DNA of 64,000 nt from assembly GCA_963573305.1 (NCBI GenBank), contig OY754330.1:22478596-22542595 (forward strand), in the 5' to 3' direction. The position numbers and the translations under genes were made by a program. Position 1 is the stretch's first letter. Every line of letters starts with the position of its first letter. Of this stretch, positions 1 through 11,803 are shown one piece after another. The DNA is from Pyrrhosoma nymphula (taxonomy: Eukaryota; Arthropoda; Insecta; Odonata; Coenagrionidae). The notes beneath the pieces were generated by a model, which was not told the DNA's origin, did not search any database, and saw only the letters and a list, made by a program, of their open reading frames with translations.

Positions 1-540
1 CTTTCGTCTCTTAATTAAAAAATATATTTAAACTCTATTAATAAATTAATAAATACATAACCCCGGGGTGAAATAGCATCGTCAAATACATTCCGATACC
101 GGTAAAAGTGGATTCTTTTAAATATTTAGCGTCACAATTATGCTTACTTGCTATAGGAAAGGCGAGTTGTGCTGTTTTTCGATGTCTGGGATCCAATCCT
201 ATAACTTCAGGTATGGACAACAGGACGAAATAACGAGAATTTAAGCTAAATTAAAATAGGGCGATCTCTTACACAATTAACTCACAACTTCAGCCTAAAG
301 AACGGGTATTTGCTGTGAACTTCGAGATTCCACGCAAATTACATGCCCACCTCTCCTCTCTCCTTAAACATTCATCAATCTCTTTTAAGCACTAAAAATA
401 TCATAACGTAACGGGAAAACTCAATTGCACATTAATACCAGGAATGAACTAGCGTCTACCATGTATATTTAATGAATAAATCATGCCATTAAATGTTTCC
501 TGTAGTACAGGGTTCTATTTTTCTTTTTTTAACCTGTAAA
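1..540. other. AT-rich noncoding stretch, nothing recognised
   Basis: No reading frame longer than about 60 codons and no repeat structure or protein similarity was seen. It is ordinary AT-rich intergenic or intronic sequence. Confidence 0.5.
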
Positions 541-772
541 ACCTGTAATGTACTCTTCCATTCACTGTTTATGATTAAAAGTGGAGATTTTTAAAAATAT
601 TTATTATCATACTGCCAATATTTATGTGATATTAAATAATATTTGCAATTTTTGTACAGTATTTCATTTTTGCTTTTGTCATACTGTTCGACTGTGATGT
701 TACATCTGTATGCTTTGTATTTGTTTATAGGTGGGTTGCCACAGAACAATAAACTTATTATTCTTATTGTTC
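541..772 (+). mobile_element. Candidate LINE 3' tail
   Basis: A T-rich stretch ends with a GGTGGGTTGCC block, an AATAAA signal and a degenerate run of TTATT/ATTGTT repeats. This layout is common at the 3' ends of arthropod non-LTR retrotransposons. No reverse transcriptase coding remains, so the call rests on the tail alone. It abuts the MITE that follows. A host 3' UTR is the main alternative. Confidence 0.3.
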
Positions 773-777
773 ACATA

Positions 778-962
778 GCCATTTTACACGATGCACTTTA
801 TTGAACAATCTAATGCATGTGTGGCTGTGGATTGAAAATTCATCGTTCGGTTATGCGTCGTGTAAACCGTAGAATTGCTAGAATGCATGCGCAAATGCAT
901 AAACGACAGATGGGAAAATAGCCACATAAAATTGCGCCACTAGATGCCTCGTGTAAAACGAC
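778..962. mobile_element. Short non-autonomous DNA transposon (MITE-like) with 18-bp TIRs
   Basis: The left end (778-795) and the reverse complement of the right end (945-962) agree at 15 of 18 positions around the shared core TTTTACACGA. A third, internal copy of the core lies at 854-866, so the left half alone can also fold. No clear target-site duplication was found and the superfamily is unknown. It carries no coding capacity. Confidence 0.5.
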
Positions 963-1978
963 CTTAAAAATGTTAACCCGTATTTCCATAATTGGGTCTT
1001 GGTCATGTAAAATGAAATGATGGCATATATTCGAATAAAAGCTCGTCCAATCGCAGCATTCAATTACACTCGAAGTACTCAGTAAGAACGACCCCGTGTA
1101 CTCCACGTTGTAACTACTATCATGCCCACAAGCACGGCGACGGATAGGTAAACATGGCTAAAATCGCTGCCAAGAGGTAGGTAATATTGAAGAAAAAACT
1201 CTGGTATACAGGAAACTGGGAGAGATAATAACTTAGTAGGGATACACGTTAAGTACCGACGAAGAAATACACAACAGAAAACGAAAAACTAACGACGACA
1301 AGAAAAGGACGATGTACGACAAGGAAATATGTTTGAAAGTCACAATGTGTGCTCATATGTTATAGAAACTCCCCCCGATCTTCCAAAGGATCTTCTTTCA
1401 ACCGCATGCAACTAGCAGGGTGGTCCGGCAGTTGAATAAAAAGCATGAGATCATTTCAATCGGCTTACATGGACACGAAGGGATAGACAGACTCTTCGCA
1501 TTGACCGTAAATTTGGGTAAAGCGGCGAAATTGGGGCTTGACGGAAGAAACAGTGGCAAGATTCTGAAGAAAGGAAAATAAAACATCTGATAAGCAAAAG
1601 CATTTTCGTGTAAGAAAAAAATTAACATAGCATAGGAAATCTTTCCGTTCTCGAGGAGACAGCTCCCTTGACTGGATTAATATTATGGGTCCGCAATCGA
1701 AAAGTCGAAAAAACTAAGAGGAGGTAATCTCTAGGCATAAAACCGGCGCTGGCGTTCAGAATTTGTTAGCTTCCCGATACGGTCGCCTTGGCAACAGCAG
1801 CAGCTGATGCGCGCAGTGACGGTCTCTGTCGGAATTCGGAGAAAGCTCGAATAAGACTCGCAGCAGATAGGAGCAAGAAGAAGCCATACATATCGAGCGC
1901 GAATCGCAGGTCAGAGAAGTGGAATTAGTCAAACAGGGTGCGTATGCGAAAAAGGATTGCTTCTCCCCACCAATGTGC
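963..1978. other. Noncoding stretch, nothing recognised
   Basis: Mixed-composition DNA. The short frames here have no recognisable domain, and no repeat or RNA signature was seen. Confidence 0.45.
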
Positions 1979-1996
1979 AATAATAATAATAATAAT
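1979..1996. repeat. (AAT)6 microsatellite
   Basis: Six uninterrupted AAT units. Such runs often form the 3' tail of arthropod LINEs, but no LINE body could be recognised beside this one. Confidence 0.8.
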
Positions 1997-3677
1997 ACGT
2001 CAGTATTGTCGGGGTGAGATTCATGCTTTTAGGTCCCTTGAAAGGTAGAAATTCCTTCGTAAAATTACTAAACTTTATACCTATTCAAATGAGACAATGC
2101 ACAACAAAATGGAAGAGGGAAAGGCAAAATGCAGAACCATTAATATTCAATAAGACTCGTACATTAAATTGTTGTATTAATCTGTCTTTCCTTGCTTCAT
2201 TGCAAAAGTTATTAAGTATTGTGGAAGGCATTCCAGGATGTCATACCCCTGTCATGCCAGGCGGACTTTTCAAATTTCTAAGTACAACACTAAACAGTGG
2301 ATTATAAATAAATTTACAATCAGAATGATCATTCAATAATTTTTTTAAATTAATAATTAACGGTAATATCTCCGTAAGCTATACAACGTCGTGATGGGAC
2401 AAGTGGAAACATTCACTTAACCTAAATATGATTTTTACCCATTCGGGAAAAAAATAATTGATAAGAAATCATACGACGTGTCTTCTCGACCTCTTTTATT
2501 TTATGATGTAAATATCAGGAGTTTAGGTCAAACAAGAAATCTAAATGGCAAACCCAGCAGACCACGAATACAAGCATCAACAAAAATGGCAAATACATCA
2601 CTCAGGTGACCACGTAAATTAAAATGGAAGCCTGAGAAAATATATGTTACAGAACTATCAACCATAAGCAAAATACTAAAGAAAACAAATTATTTGTCTT
2701 AGGAAATTAATTTTCTAAATGAAAAAGCTAAAAATATCTATCTGATACAAGCCCTATCTTCTACGAACTACAGTCGTGAAATTCATTGGGTTTCTCAGAA
2801 GCCAAATGTCGGTGTGTTGAAATAACATTATTCCCCGCCGACCAACAAACACCCACCCACAATGTTGACGAAAATATGCTCGAATGACAACAGACGAAAT
2901 AAATGCGTGAGTAAAAGTGGTCATGTCGCCTTATTTGAACATGTGGAAGCCCAGAGCGAAGCAAACATTCGAACAGAAATGCTTGCGAAAGAACCCGCGT
3001 CAAATTCTTATCTATTTGTTTTCTGCGAGAGCGAATGGCGATGCGAGCGCGGAAAACGGCAATTGCCATTTCAGACCTAAAGGAAGGAAAACAGTGAGCC
3101 AACGAATAACCGCAGAAAATAAAGGCACCAGAGGGAAAAAAATCCTTTAATCTGCCTTCTTCAACAGGCACTGAAGAAAAGAATAAAAAAAGTGCCAAAA
3201 GAGAACTTTTCAAAACTGACACTAAAAACTTCAGCATAAATAAATAAGTAACTGCCTGTAGCTCACAGAAATTTCAGATGGGAGGAATAAGAATGATAGA
3301 AAATGCAGCGACAACGATAATCAATGAAAGCACACGCTATTTGAAATGTTCAAACGGATCACAACCTCCTCTTTCCCTAGAAGCACCGAAAAATATGCTA
3401 AGATAATTTATTCTTATCTGAAACAATAAGCTAGGATATATATTTAATGGGCGACACTTCTTAATATGCATTCCCGATATATTAATGAACTGTCCTTAAA
3501 TATTATTTGCATGTAAACTACTTTTAATCCCAGCGCACTATACATCTCTCTGAAGGAGAAATGGACCATGAGAAGGTGTAACAAAATATTAATTTTATGA
3601 TTATAAAAATGAGGAAAAGTAGGAATTCGAAAATATAAGTTACCGATAATGACGTATTTCAATGAATGTGAGATACA
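1997..3677. other. Noncoding stretch, nothing recognised
   Basis: AT-rich DNA. The frames at 2014-2307 (+) and 2761-3237 (-) have low-information translations without any domain I recognise, and I treat them as chance. Confidence 0.45.
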
Positions 3678-3763
3678 TTCGGGTATTTCACCGCGTCGTT
3701 GTTTTTAGTGACCTTTACTAAAAACAACGTCACAAAAAACAACGACGCGGTGAAACACCCGAA
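3678..3763. repeat. Nested foldback hairpin, bistable
   Basis: Arm 3678-3706 is complementary to 3735-3763 at 28 of 29 positions. The inner part of the left arm, extended to 3697-3709, is also perfectly complementary (13 bp) to 3717-3729 with a 7-base loop. The left strand therefore has two competing partners. It contains GGTGAAAC-type sequence but no CTGATGA core. No coding capacity and no clear target duplication were seen. It is probably a foldback MITE. Confidence 0.75.
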
Positions 3764-3942
3764 AGTATGCAGCCTTCAACTTCAACGCACCACGGAAGCC
3801 TTCGCACCAACTTCGAATATGAGATAATTTAAAATGCTCATAGCTTTTATAACGCTTCAGGCAAGTATTTTAAACTCAAAGATTTAAAAGCATCTTAAAA
3901 AAGAGCGCATAAAAATCACTGAACATTCAATACAATCAATTA

Positions 3943-4012
3943 CAGTCTCTAAGGAGTTCTTGAACTCCTTAGAGACTGAGGTGTTCAAGTCAAACTCTCT
4001 GAGGAGTTCTTG
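3943..4012. repeat. Perfect 17-bp hairpin plus a third direct copy
   Basis: Arm 3943-3959 pairs perfectly with 3962-3978 across a 2-base turn. A diverged direct copy of the same unit (AGGAGTTCTTG core) follows at about 3989-4012. So one ~20-base unit is present three times, twice inverted and once direct. The near-zero loop suggests a snap-back replication product rather than an evolved RNA hairpin. Confidence 0.75.
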
Positions 4013-4757
4013 CAAGAGAGAAAGCAACTCATCCATTTACGTATACGACCAAACTGGATTACCTGTTGAGCGGGGCACCGGAGACGCATGAGGAAGCAGC
4101 CAAACGGGTAAGAACCCACAATGTGAAGGCAGAGAAACGCAAGGTAATTCAAATGAAGCCCACCGTTATATTCCGTCACGCATATACTCTCAGATCTCCA
4201 AACATTAAATTCCACACGCGGGCCTTGGGAAAGGTTTCTCTGTCACAAATACAAGAAAATATCAGTGAATGCTTATAAAAGAAACCATGAAATGACTCCA
4301 CTCTATGTATACGGTTTCCACACCCACAGCTCTTCTGACAGGATTGGGATGATCAGTACGACAATCAGCAACCACTATCCTTCATCTAACATACAGAGCG
4401 AGGTGAACTCCAACGGCTGAATCCTTAACTCTTCCCGACCAGGCCGGAAGAGGTTAATCTTGCGCCTCCATCAGAATCTGCATGTATGCCGTCGTTATAT
4501 TCGAATGACGATGCTCTGGGCAGGATTAGTCCGGGGCACGGGTCCGGAGACATTTAAACTCACCACACACTGAGTTGGGGTTAAAAGTTTAAACTCATTA
4601 CAAAGTCCTACTGAAATCCTACCTTGGACCAGGACTTAGTGAAACCCCCTTAAAACGGGTTTAACTTGAAATCTTTGAATACGCCGCGAGAGATATTGTA
4701 CATACATTTGTAAAATCTTCTCGGGTTTGCCACCGGGTAAGGCTTTTAAAGGCCAAC
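4013..4757. other. Noncoding stretch, nothing recognised
   Basis: Mixed sequence. The small frame at 4066-4278 (+) has no recognisable domain. The segment at about 4,540-4,680 has several partly repeated AAACTC / TTTAAAC words that look repeat-derived but could not be assigned. Confidence 0.35.
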
Positions 4758-4786
4758 GTTTCGACGAGTGACTCCATCGTCATCAG
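4758..4786 (-). ncRNA. Hammerhead-like core module, copy 1
   Basis: On the minus strand the order is CTGATGA, a hairpin (GACGA paired with TCGTC), then GAAAC. CTGATGA and GAAA match the invariant hammerhead residues (CUGANGA and GAAA). The hairpin borrows bases of the core, and the helices flanking the core are poorly kept, so this copy is probably inactive. It lies directly beside the inverted repeat at 4814-4974. Confidence 0.35.
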
Positions 4787-4813
4787 CGCTGAGAATGATT
4801 GCATATTGTACAT

Positions 4814-4974
4814 CATGACGAATAAAACTCTTAGAAATCTTCCACAAATTTAATTAACCGGCACGGCACGTTTCACCACATCACTGTGGAGCGCATTAAG
4901 CCACAATATGGTGAAACGCGTGCTGGTGAAATAAATAAATTTGTGGAAGAGTGATGAGTATTTTATTCATCATG
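4814..4974. repeat. Imperfect inverted repeat, ~64-bp arms
   Basis: The left arm (4814-4877) is complementary to the right arm (4910-4974) with small indels. Both arms contain CTTCCACAAATTTA-type and CGTTTCACC-type blocks. The loop can fold further (GTGG against CCAC). No coding was seen. It is probably a foldback element of the same class as the other palindromes in this window. Confidence 0.65.
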
Positions 4975-5049
4975 GATATCAACAACTTCCACCAGGCCCT
5001 AACAATAGCAGTTTTATTAGTCAAGTTCCTAAATATCATGGTATTTTAA

Positions 5050-5700
5050 GGGCGTCGGAGGGGAGAAGCACAGAGTCGAGTCCGGGAGCAGCTCGACGGC
5101 CACTCAACCTTGACACCGAAGGTTTCGAGCACCTGTGTGTTGTTTGGGTGTGTTGTAGGCGCGCGTGTGAATCGTTCCATTCATGCTTTTCCAGCATCTC
5201 CCGTCATCAAAGGCAAAGCAGCGTCGGGTCAATGGGGTAACACCCCTCCCTCCCCCCCTCCTCCCCTCCTCTCCCTCCCTCTCCGTACCTACCTCCCCCC
5301 GCCGCCACCAGGGCACAGCACCCACCCACCCCGAGTCGCCGTGCGAAAGACCAACACACCACGGGCCCACACGAAACGCCGAGCGCGGCCGTCGCCCCTT
5401 CTCCTCACGGGCCAAGCGCCGGTGAGAAGCGAAGAGAGAAATATCTCCCCGCAATTAAAAGGAAGAGGGAACCCACCGATCGAGGTCTTTCGAACTCCCC
5501 ACTTCCCCTCGAACGATGTAGCGGTACTCCGTCTCCATTGTTTCCACGCCAGACATTACTCGAGCGACTTCCGCTCTTATGTCACGGCTTACTCGCAGTT
5601 CCCCCAGAGCAGTGGCGATAATGAGGCGCCCACCTTCAAGATTCCCACCCTCCAGGAAATGAAGAATATTGTGATCTCGAAAATCACCGAAAACTGAAGG
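5050..5700. other. GC/CpG-rich block with a polypyrimidine core
   Basis: CpG-rich flanks surround an almost pure C/T tract at about 5,238-5,310. Frames of up to 195 codons cross it on both strands, but their translations are low-complexity (Pro/Ser/Arg) and I attribute them to composition. It could be a promoter-associated island; no splice or start signal is convincing. Confidence 0.4.
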
Positions 5701-8017
5701 GCCTGAGGAGTGATCATTCAAATACCCAGCCAGCTCCATAAATGAATGAATGAATGTCATGGGAAACTAACGCGTTTAGAGCCTAAATAAAACGAATTAA
5801 GGGATTCATGGGAAACGCCGGGGCTGTGTTCCGCTCACTTGATCTAGCGTACATGAATGAGAACAATGTCAAGACAGCAGCAGCAATGGTATGTGGGAGG
5901 AGGGTGGTATGACGGCAGCCACGACATAGGAAATATAGCTACACTGATGCGCAACATTTAAGCGACTTTTTTGTTAAGTAACCATTAAAGTTGCACTGGG
6001 CAAACGAATCGATAATTCTATGAATCCGACAGCCAAAACATTCATGCCAACGATGAGGACAAGAGAACTTGTTGGAAAATTGAACAAATTTGTCTTTCAC
6101 AGCCCCTCAAGCATCAAATGAAAAATAAATGAACCCTTACGTGCACCTCCAAGGCGATCAATATTACAGTTGAATTACATCCACTTTCGTTGAATCACGC
6201 AGGAAATTGCTGTAACTTAAGCCACTCCTTATCAGGAGAATAAATAAAGGAAAACAATCTTAAGTTTTTAACTCGTCAAAACTGCAATTTTAACCTTTAC
6301 GGAATATTCATAAGAGGACCTCATAATTGTCAAGGGTGTACACTCTACAGTAAGGGGTCACACGTAATTCAAGGGGAATAGTATGCTCAACAGAATCATA
6401 AGAAGACAAGTAACACATGACCCTATGACAAGGAGTAGAAAATACTTAAGGGATGCACTTCAGGGTTAACGGGGAACAATTCTATCAAGTAAGTGCCATC
6501 GTTGCAAGTAACCACGAAAAAATTCCAAACAGTGAGATGATGGGGCGTGATAAGGGAAGACGACGGCATGATTTACAACTTACTTTTCTCCATGAAATGG
6601 GATAAGTGAGGGGAAGCAAAGATGGTGCCTCTTCGTGCGTACGTATCTAGGAATTTTTGACGGTAATTTATTCAAGCGGTGGTCGTAAAGCAGGTATTTG
6701 ATGACGGCAACCTGTTTCTCGTTCCGACCCCTCAAACGTTACCGACCCCTCCTCTTACTCCCCAAGGGTCGTCAATTCATGTTTTTCATTTTGGCTGCTT
6801 CCTTGGTTTAATACCAAGGTATAAAGGAGTGATTACAGCATACGGGTTTACATGTGACGCTTAGCGAGAATAAATGATTTTGTGACTAATGGCGTACAAC
6901 AGTACTACCATAAAAGTAGAGTGATAAGAGAAACACTGATCTTATGGGCATGAACGTAAAAAAATAAACTTCAGGTCGGCGAGTGGGCATTACAAAAAGT
7001 TTTAATCTCTGATTCATTAAGGCACCGATTTGGGAAAGAGCGGAAGGTTATAGATGATGAAAAACGAGCAATTAGCTGAAAACAAATCGAGTGGTAGTGC
7101 TGCAACAAACCAACCTCCATATCGATTAATGCTGGTGATGACACTCGGAAAAAGGGATCGATGGAAGAAGTATTAAAATTACTTCACAAGAAATACTTGG
7201 AGCATGAAGTTAGGACAAAATAAAATGGGAAATATTGACAAAAAGAGGTAAGCCACATAGAGCATTAAATATTCCAAGCAATCAAATTCAAATTCATTAA
7301 ATATTAAATGCAATGAAATCCAAAATTAAAATATAAGAAAACTTAAAAACTCGAGATTTTATCGGCAGTTGGAGAATGGAATATATGAGTATACAGTTCA
7401 AGCACCGTATCTCAAGAGAAAAAATTGAAATATTGATCAATCAAGGATAAAAGTAATGATCATATCCCACTGCCATCTTTTTGTTGTCACATGCAGCTTC
7501 CGCAAGCATCGGAGTCCCATTTAGAAATATACCACAGTATATTCAAGTACAAGAATTATGGTGAATTATGGTGGGGATGAATAACCCATATAGTTGGCGC
7601 AATGAATAGCAGTCCTTCCTTAGAGACGTCATCTCCAAAGCATTATTTTCCCTACAGCCACTCTAAATCTTTTAGCGCGTACTCCAGAAGCTGGCCGACC
7701 AAAATTTGTTAGCAAATGATAATCCATAAGCGGATTTTCAGCACGGGCATATAAACGATCATCTATCTCCCCAGTAGATCCTGTTGTGGTTCCGGAAAAT
7801 CGGGCTAATTTCAACCGCGATGACCCAAATTAATCCCGTACGGTATATTTTTGATGCCCTAGCGATTTCGAATATTTTCCTCTACACCTCTTCATGCAGT
7901 ATCAAAACCACTTTCACATTTGGTCCGAACTTTCTAATGATTCCTCTACGGAAAAAAATAACGCCGGTACAAGCGGTGCTGTCCCGCGAATAGGAGGTAT
8001 TCCTCACACTTGCCCAT
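5701..8017. other. Noncoding stretch, nothing recognised
   Basis: AT-rich sequence with only short frames. No inverted repeat, tRNA-like box pair or protein similarity was recognised. Confidence 0.45.
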
Positions 8018-8530
8018 GTTTGGGAGAGAGGGAAGGAGAGGTGCCACGCCCCCGGACACCAATCGTCAACTCAGGGGCAACATCAGTCTTTCGCCGTGGG
8101 AACACGAACCCGTGACATTTCGGTGGGGAGGCCGATGGAACAACCCCAGGCAGGAGGCCGGTTCTCCGAGAAAGGGAGAGAGCCTTTTTTACGAGGCGGA
8201 GCGGGCGGTCGAGGGTGAGCAACGGCCGTCCTCAGAGAGGGTGAGGTGTAGAGAACAGAAAGTGGACAGGGCCGGGAAGAAGGGGGGGGGAAGGGAATAA
8301 GAAACGAGAGAGAGAGAGATAAGGGCGGTGAGGTGGAGAGGAAGAGGAGGTGGGATTAGAGGAAGAGGAAGATGGTAGGTGCGTGAGAGGGCGGCGAAGC
8401 ATTAAATGAGTAGGGAGGATGACGGGGGGAGGGGAAAGCAAAGGGTTTAATTCTTTTCGGGGGGGTTGGGGGTTTTGGGGGGAGCGCGCGGCCAATGGCC
8501 GAGGCAGGGAGGGCCCTCCCCCTTCCGTGC
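8018..8530. repeat. Polypurine (G/A) tract on the plus strand
   Basis: Long G/A-dominated sequence, densest at about 8,270-8,520, with a G run near 8,283. It creates overlapping spurious frames on both strands. Such mirror-prone tracts can form triplex DNA. No gene is supported. Confidence 0.6.
8306..8319. repeat. (GA)7 microsatellite
   Basis: Seven clean GA units inside the larger polypurine tract. Confidence 0.8.
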
Positions 8531-9589
8531 GAGTGACCCTGGACCAGGAGCGGTCCGTGGTCGGAGAGGATCCACGCACGTCCATAAGAATGAGGCAGCA
8601 GCGAGCCTGGCAACACTTGCCCCTCGACGTACACCTTTCGAATTCAAGGGAATACGATAACCCCTGGGGCTTGGAGCGCAACTCCGGGAGTGAAACCATC
8701 AACACACAGTTTATGAGTTAATGGACAACCAATACTACACTCCACCTGTTCATTGTACATACAACACGTTTTATCGCTTCAGCGTCATACAATGTTAGTT
8801 ATAAGAATTCACCACATTTACATATGAATTGGGATGGAATGAAATAAGTAAATTTGGCGAAACATTACACCTGAATTTTTACTTGATGCTGAGGCGTTGA
8901 AACGCGCTGAACGATAAAAAAAGTCCTCGTGGACAGCACCAAGTTTTTACTTAATCGACATTTCCGAACAAGCAAAGCCATTTAAATCTCGCATGTCACA
9001 CGGGACTTAAAAATCCAAAGCAGTTTTAGTGAACTCTCTCCCATAACCCTTAATCATCAAGACATGCTGAATGAAGACTACGACTGGTCGAAAACATGGC
9101 TTTCAGCGTTGAGCATGAGAAATATTTTCGGCGATATTCACACCTTCACACCGCACAAACCAAAAGAACACAGGCAGAAACCAAGGGTCGTTGAGACTCA
9201 GTTGGAAACGTTAAAGAGTCCAAGATGAAGCTCTGGAAAGTAAGTGGCTAAGCTCAGGAACTGTGTAAATAAGATGGAACATTTTGATTTTACTCTTAAG
9301 CACGCCACTGCGCATGCACTAGTAGAATTTTCCAAACACAATAGTTGGCTAACGCGGTAATATTTATACGCGTACTCTGAATTCATTACAGATAGCATAA
9401 CGGCGTAAGTGAACACAATTATTTGTAAAAAAAAGTTTTGAGGTCAGAAATATTTAGATTCAAATACAGATAATTATCGTTTATGAGGGTTCTCTTCAAT
9501 CTGAATCAGAGTCTGCGGGCCCCCAGTGATTAGGGCGAACAGTTGGAGAAATGAAGAGCCATACGACGGGAGATGAAATAATCAGAAAG
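8531..9589. other. Noncoding stretch, nothing firm
   Basis: Holds a weak CTTGATG...GTTGAAAC string at 8882-8903 that resembles the recurring module but lacks a proper stem II. Otherwise nothing was recognised. Confidence 0.35.
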
Positions 9590-9720
9590 ATGGATAGGGG
9601 ATAGGAGAGAGAGAACGGAGCGGGAAGGAGGGAGATAGGAAGGAGGGAAGAGGGAGGGAGAGGCGAGCCGAAAACCGGAAAGGAGGACCACGAGAGGGGG
9701 GGAAGAAGTGATTTGACGCC
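9590..9720. repeat. Polypurine tract
   Basis: Nearly uninterrupted G/A on the plus strand with many GGGAGG words. Frames through it are compositional. Confidence 0.6.
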
Positions 9721-9896
9721 CCCGGGCACCTGAGGAATGCGGGCCCCGCAGAGGGAGAGGAGCGCCCGGGATAAGCAACGACCCGAATACGACTCGAAAA
9801 AGCCGAATGCGATGAACGCTAAGTCGCGTCGCGTCGTTGTCGAGGCGACCGTGAGAGTGGACACGCGCTGACTTTCGTGTTCCGCACACCCCCCTT

Positions 9897-10140
9897 CCGC
9901 AAATTTACTTATTTATTTGTTCCTCGTATAAACTTGTGCACAAAACGGTAAAAATTACAGAAATTCAAAACGAGGGACATAGGTTCCCCTTAGGATAACA
10001 TCCTGTTTGGGGTTAACCCACTCTTCTTTGACTAACATATGACGCCAATGTAGAAATAAAAATCAGTGACTGTGCTGCAAATTAAAAATTACTAAACAAA
10101 AATTAATAGTGGATACAAAAAATATAAGCAAAAAGAAAAT
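9897..10140 (-). mobile_element. Candidate LINE 3' end or 3' UTR, minus strand
   Basis: Read on the minus strand, a region with GGGTTAACCCC and CCTAAGGGGAACC blocks runs into AATAAATAAGTAAAT, a polyadenylation-type tail common at arthropod LINE ends. No reverse transcriptase frame survives. A host 3' UTR is possible. Confidence 0.3.
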
Positions 10141-10577
10141 AAAAATGGAAATCGGCTCAGGGTTCACTCCCAACCGCGCTTACCCCAGGACCAGTGTTAC
10201 CCAAGCATGGGCTCGATAATACTACCTTATCCATGCTCTAATATAAATTTCAATTGCCACGTGATCTGAGAAAAGGAGAGCTTTGAAGGGTGGATAGTAA
10301 AAATTTACCGAATCATTCGGCGAAAATCAATATTTCTCGAGCATTTTGCAGACTTGCGTCCTGCAACGTATACTTAGGCAGAGGGCCTTTTGGGCTGAGC
10401 AAGTATCAAGACGAACGGTGACTGTAACCCACGTTCCCGGGTAATAGGTCCAGTTTCGTTCCCTGCACTTTTCCCAAGGGATATTTTAGGGAAAAAACTA
10501 CCGCTAGGGTAGTGACTGATGAGATTAAATACGCTTGAACCGGAATTAACCTTAGGCCACCAAGTATGTATCCGAAC
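10141..10577. other. Noncoding stretch, nothing recognised
   Basis: No frame, repeat or RNA gene could be supported. Confidence 0.4.
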
Positions 10578-10915
10578 GTCTACACCAGTATTTCCCAAAC
10601 CTTTTCGTACCACCACCCCTTGGTTCCTCTAACCAATACCCAACGCCCCCCAGCCGTAAGCTTTAAAATCTTGGAGTACATAACCAAATTAGGAGGATAT
10701 AAAAATAAAGTTTAAAAAATCATGATTATATTAACGTTACTTTCAAATCCATTAGATCGTCTATTCATCCCATGACATGTATTTAAGGGATCGTTCGGTC
10801 TGGACCCTGCCTTCAGCGCCCCCCTGCCGCCTCCTTGTTTCCTTTCGCCCTCCTAGATTTCGCCCTCCGCTCAAGGGGGGCGGTAGCACCCACTTTGGGA
10901 ACCAATGGTCTACAT
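10578..10915. mobile_element. hAT-type MITE with 8-bp target-site duplication
   Basis: The element runs 10586-10907. Its left end reads CAGTATTTCCCAAAC, and the reverse complement of its right end reads CATTGGTTCCCAAAG. Both resemble the CAGTG-GTTCCCAAA termini typical of hAT elements. It is flanked by GTCTACAC (10578-10585) and GTCTACAT (10908-10915), an 8-bp duplication with one mismatch, the length expected for hAT. At 322 bp with no transposase frame it is non-autonomous. The interior is rich in CGCCCCCC-type blocks. End motif, 8-bp duplication and size all agree. Confidence 0.8.
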
Positions 10916-11301
10916 TATTGCCTACGGCGGCGATAAACGAGAACATCTGTCCGACTAAGTTGACAGTCTCAGACGTTAAAATGTGAAAATCTTTCAACCT
11001 TGAACGAAAGGTGAACTTAAATGACTGCATTTTCCAAACTCATATTATTATAAGTGGAAAATGCAGGGTATTAACGGTGCAAATCGTAGTGTTTTGAGTT
11101 ATTTCGCTTAATTGATAAATCCTTTCGAAAGGGGAGAATCATATAAAGATTGAGCTATTAAGCAAAAGCTCAAATCTGTTGATATTCTTAGGCCTGCGAC
11201 TACTTACATATTCACAACTTATACCATAATTGTCAAAGAGCTCCTGTGATAAGCTGGTGCTGGATAAGCTGGGTTTGTGTTCGGATAACCCCCTTTTAAA
11301 A
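10916..11301. other. Noncoding stretch, nothing recognised
   Basis: Only a short direct duplication GATAAGCTGG (about 11,249 and 11,263) stands out. Confidence 0.4.
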
Positions 11302-11365
11302 CTGAAAGAAAACTTAAACGATGTATTTTTTCACACAATACATCGTAAAATACTAAACCCTTCCA

Positions 11366-11393
11366 GTTTCGACACTCTCGTGTCATTCTCAAG
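11366..11393 (-). ncRNA. Hammerhead-like core module, copy 2
   Basis: The minus strand shows CTTGAGAAT, a perfect stem GACAC-GAGA-GTGTC, then GAAAC. The 7-base core TTGAGAA keeps 5 of 7 CUGANGA positions. Sequence before the core (ACTC) can pair with sequence after the expected stem III (GGGT), as stem I would. The stem III side is mutated (ACTGGA), so activity is unlikely. Confidence 0.4.
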
Positions 11394-11775
11394 AGTACTC
11401 GGAAATTCTCGCAGTGGCAAGCCCATTTATGTATATATATTCGCGAAGAGGGATGGATGATTTTAGAGTAGAGATTTTAAATGTTCATGACAAAGGTGCA
11501 AAGCTGGATATTTTAGAAAACTTAAGAGATTATATCATCATCTAAGGCTTTGGGACAGAAATTATTACATGACATTGTTCCGTTTAATTTGTCCCCATTT
11601 TATCATGTACCTGTCCCGCCTTTAAAAAGCATTCCTCCATAATCCTGACCTTCAACACGTTCCTTATTCCTAATTAATCATACCCTATAAGATACCCCAA
11701 CCACTCCTGCAGTACTCTCCCTCCCTCTTCGTGAATATATATATGGGCTCGCCACTGTGAAAATATCAGAGTACC

Positions 11776-11803
11776 CTTGAGAATGTCATGAGGGTGTCGA
11801 AAC
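11776..11803 (+). ncRNA. Hammerhead-like core module, copy 3
   Basis: Counterpart of the copy in the left arm: CTTGAGAAT, a weakened stem II, then GAAAC followed by CGGTA. ACCGGT is self-complementary and would give stem III only in a dimer; the next base A would be the cleavage-site H17. Only one stem I pair next to the core is kept. Confidence 0.35.

Noticed and set aside
5110..5697. 195-codon plus-strand frame
   Set aside because: It crosses a polypyrimidine tract; no domain or splice context supports it.
8882..8903. CTTGATG...GTTGAAAC string resembling the hammerhead-like module
   Set aside because: The intervening sequence is too short for stem II and no stem I or III partner is evident.
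10446..10480. Reverse-strand CGAAACTGGACC
   Set aside because: Shares the GAAACTGG end but lacks a recognisable core and stem II.
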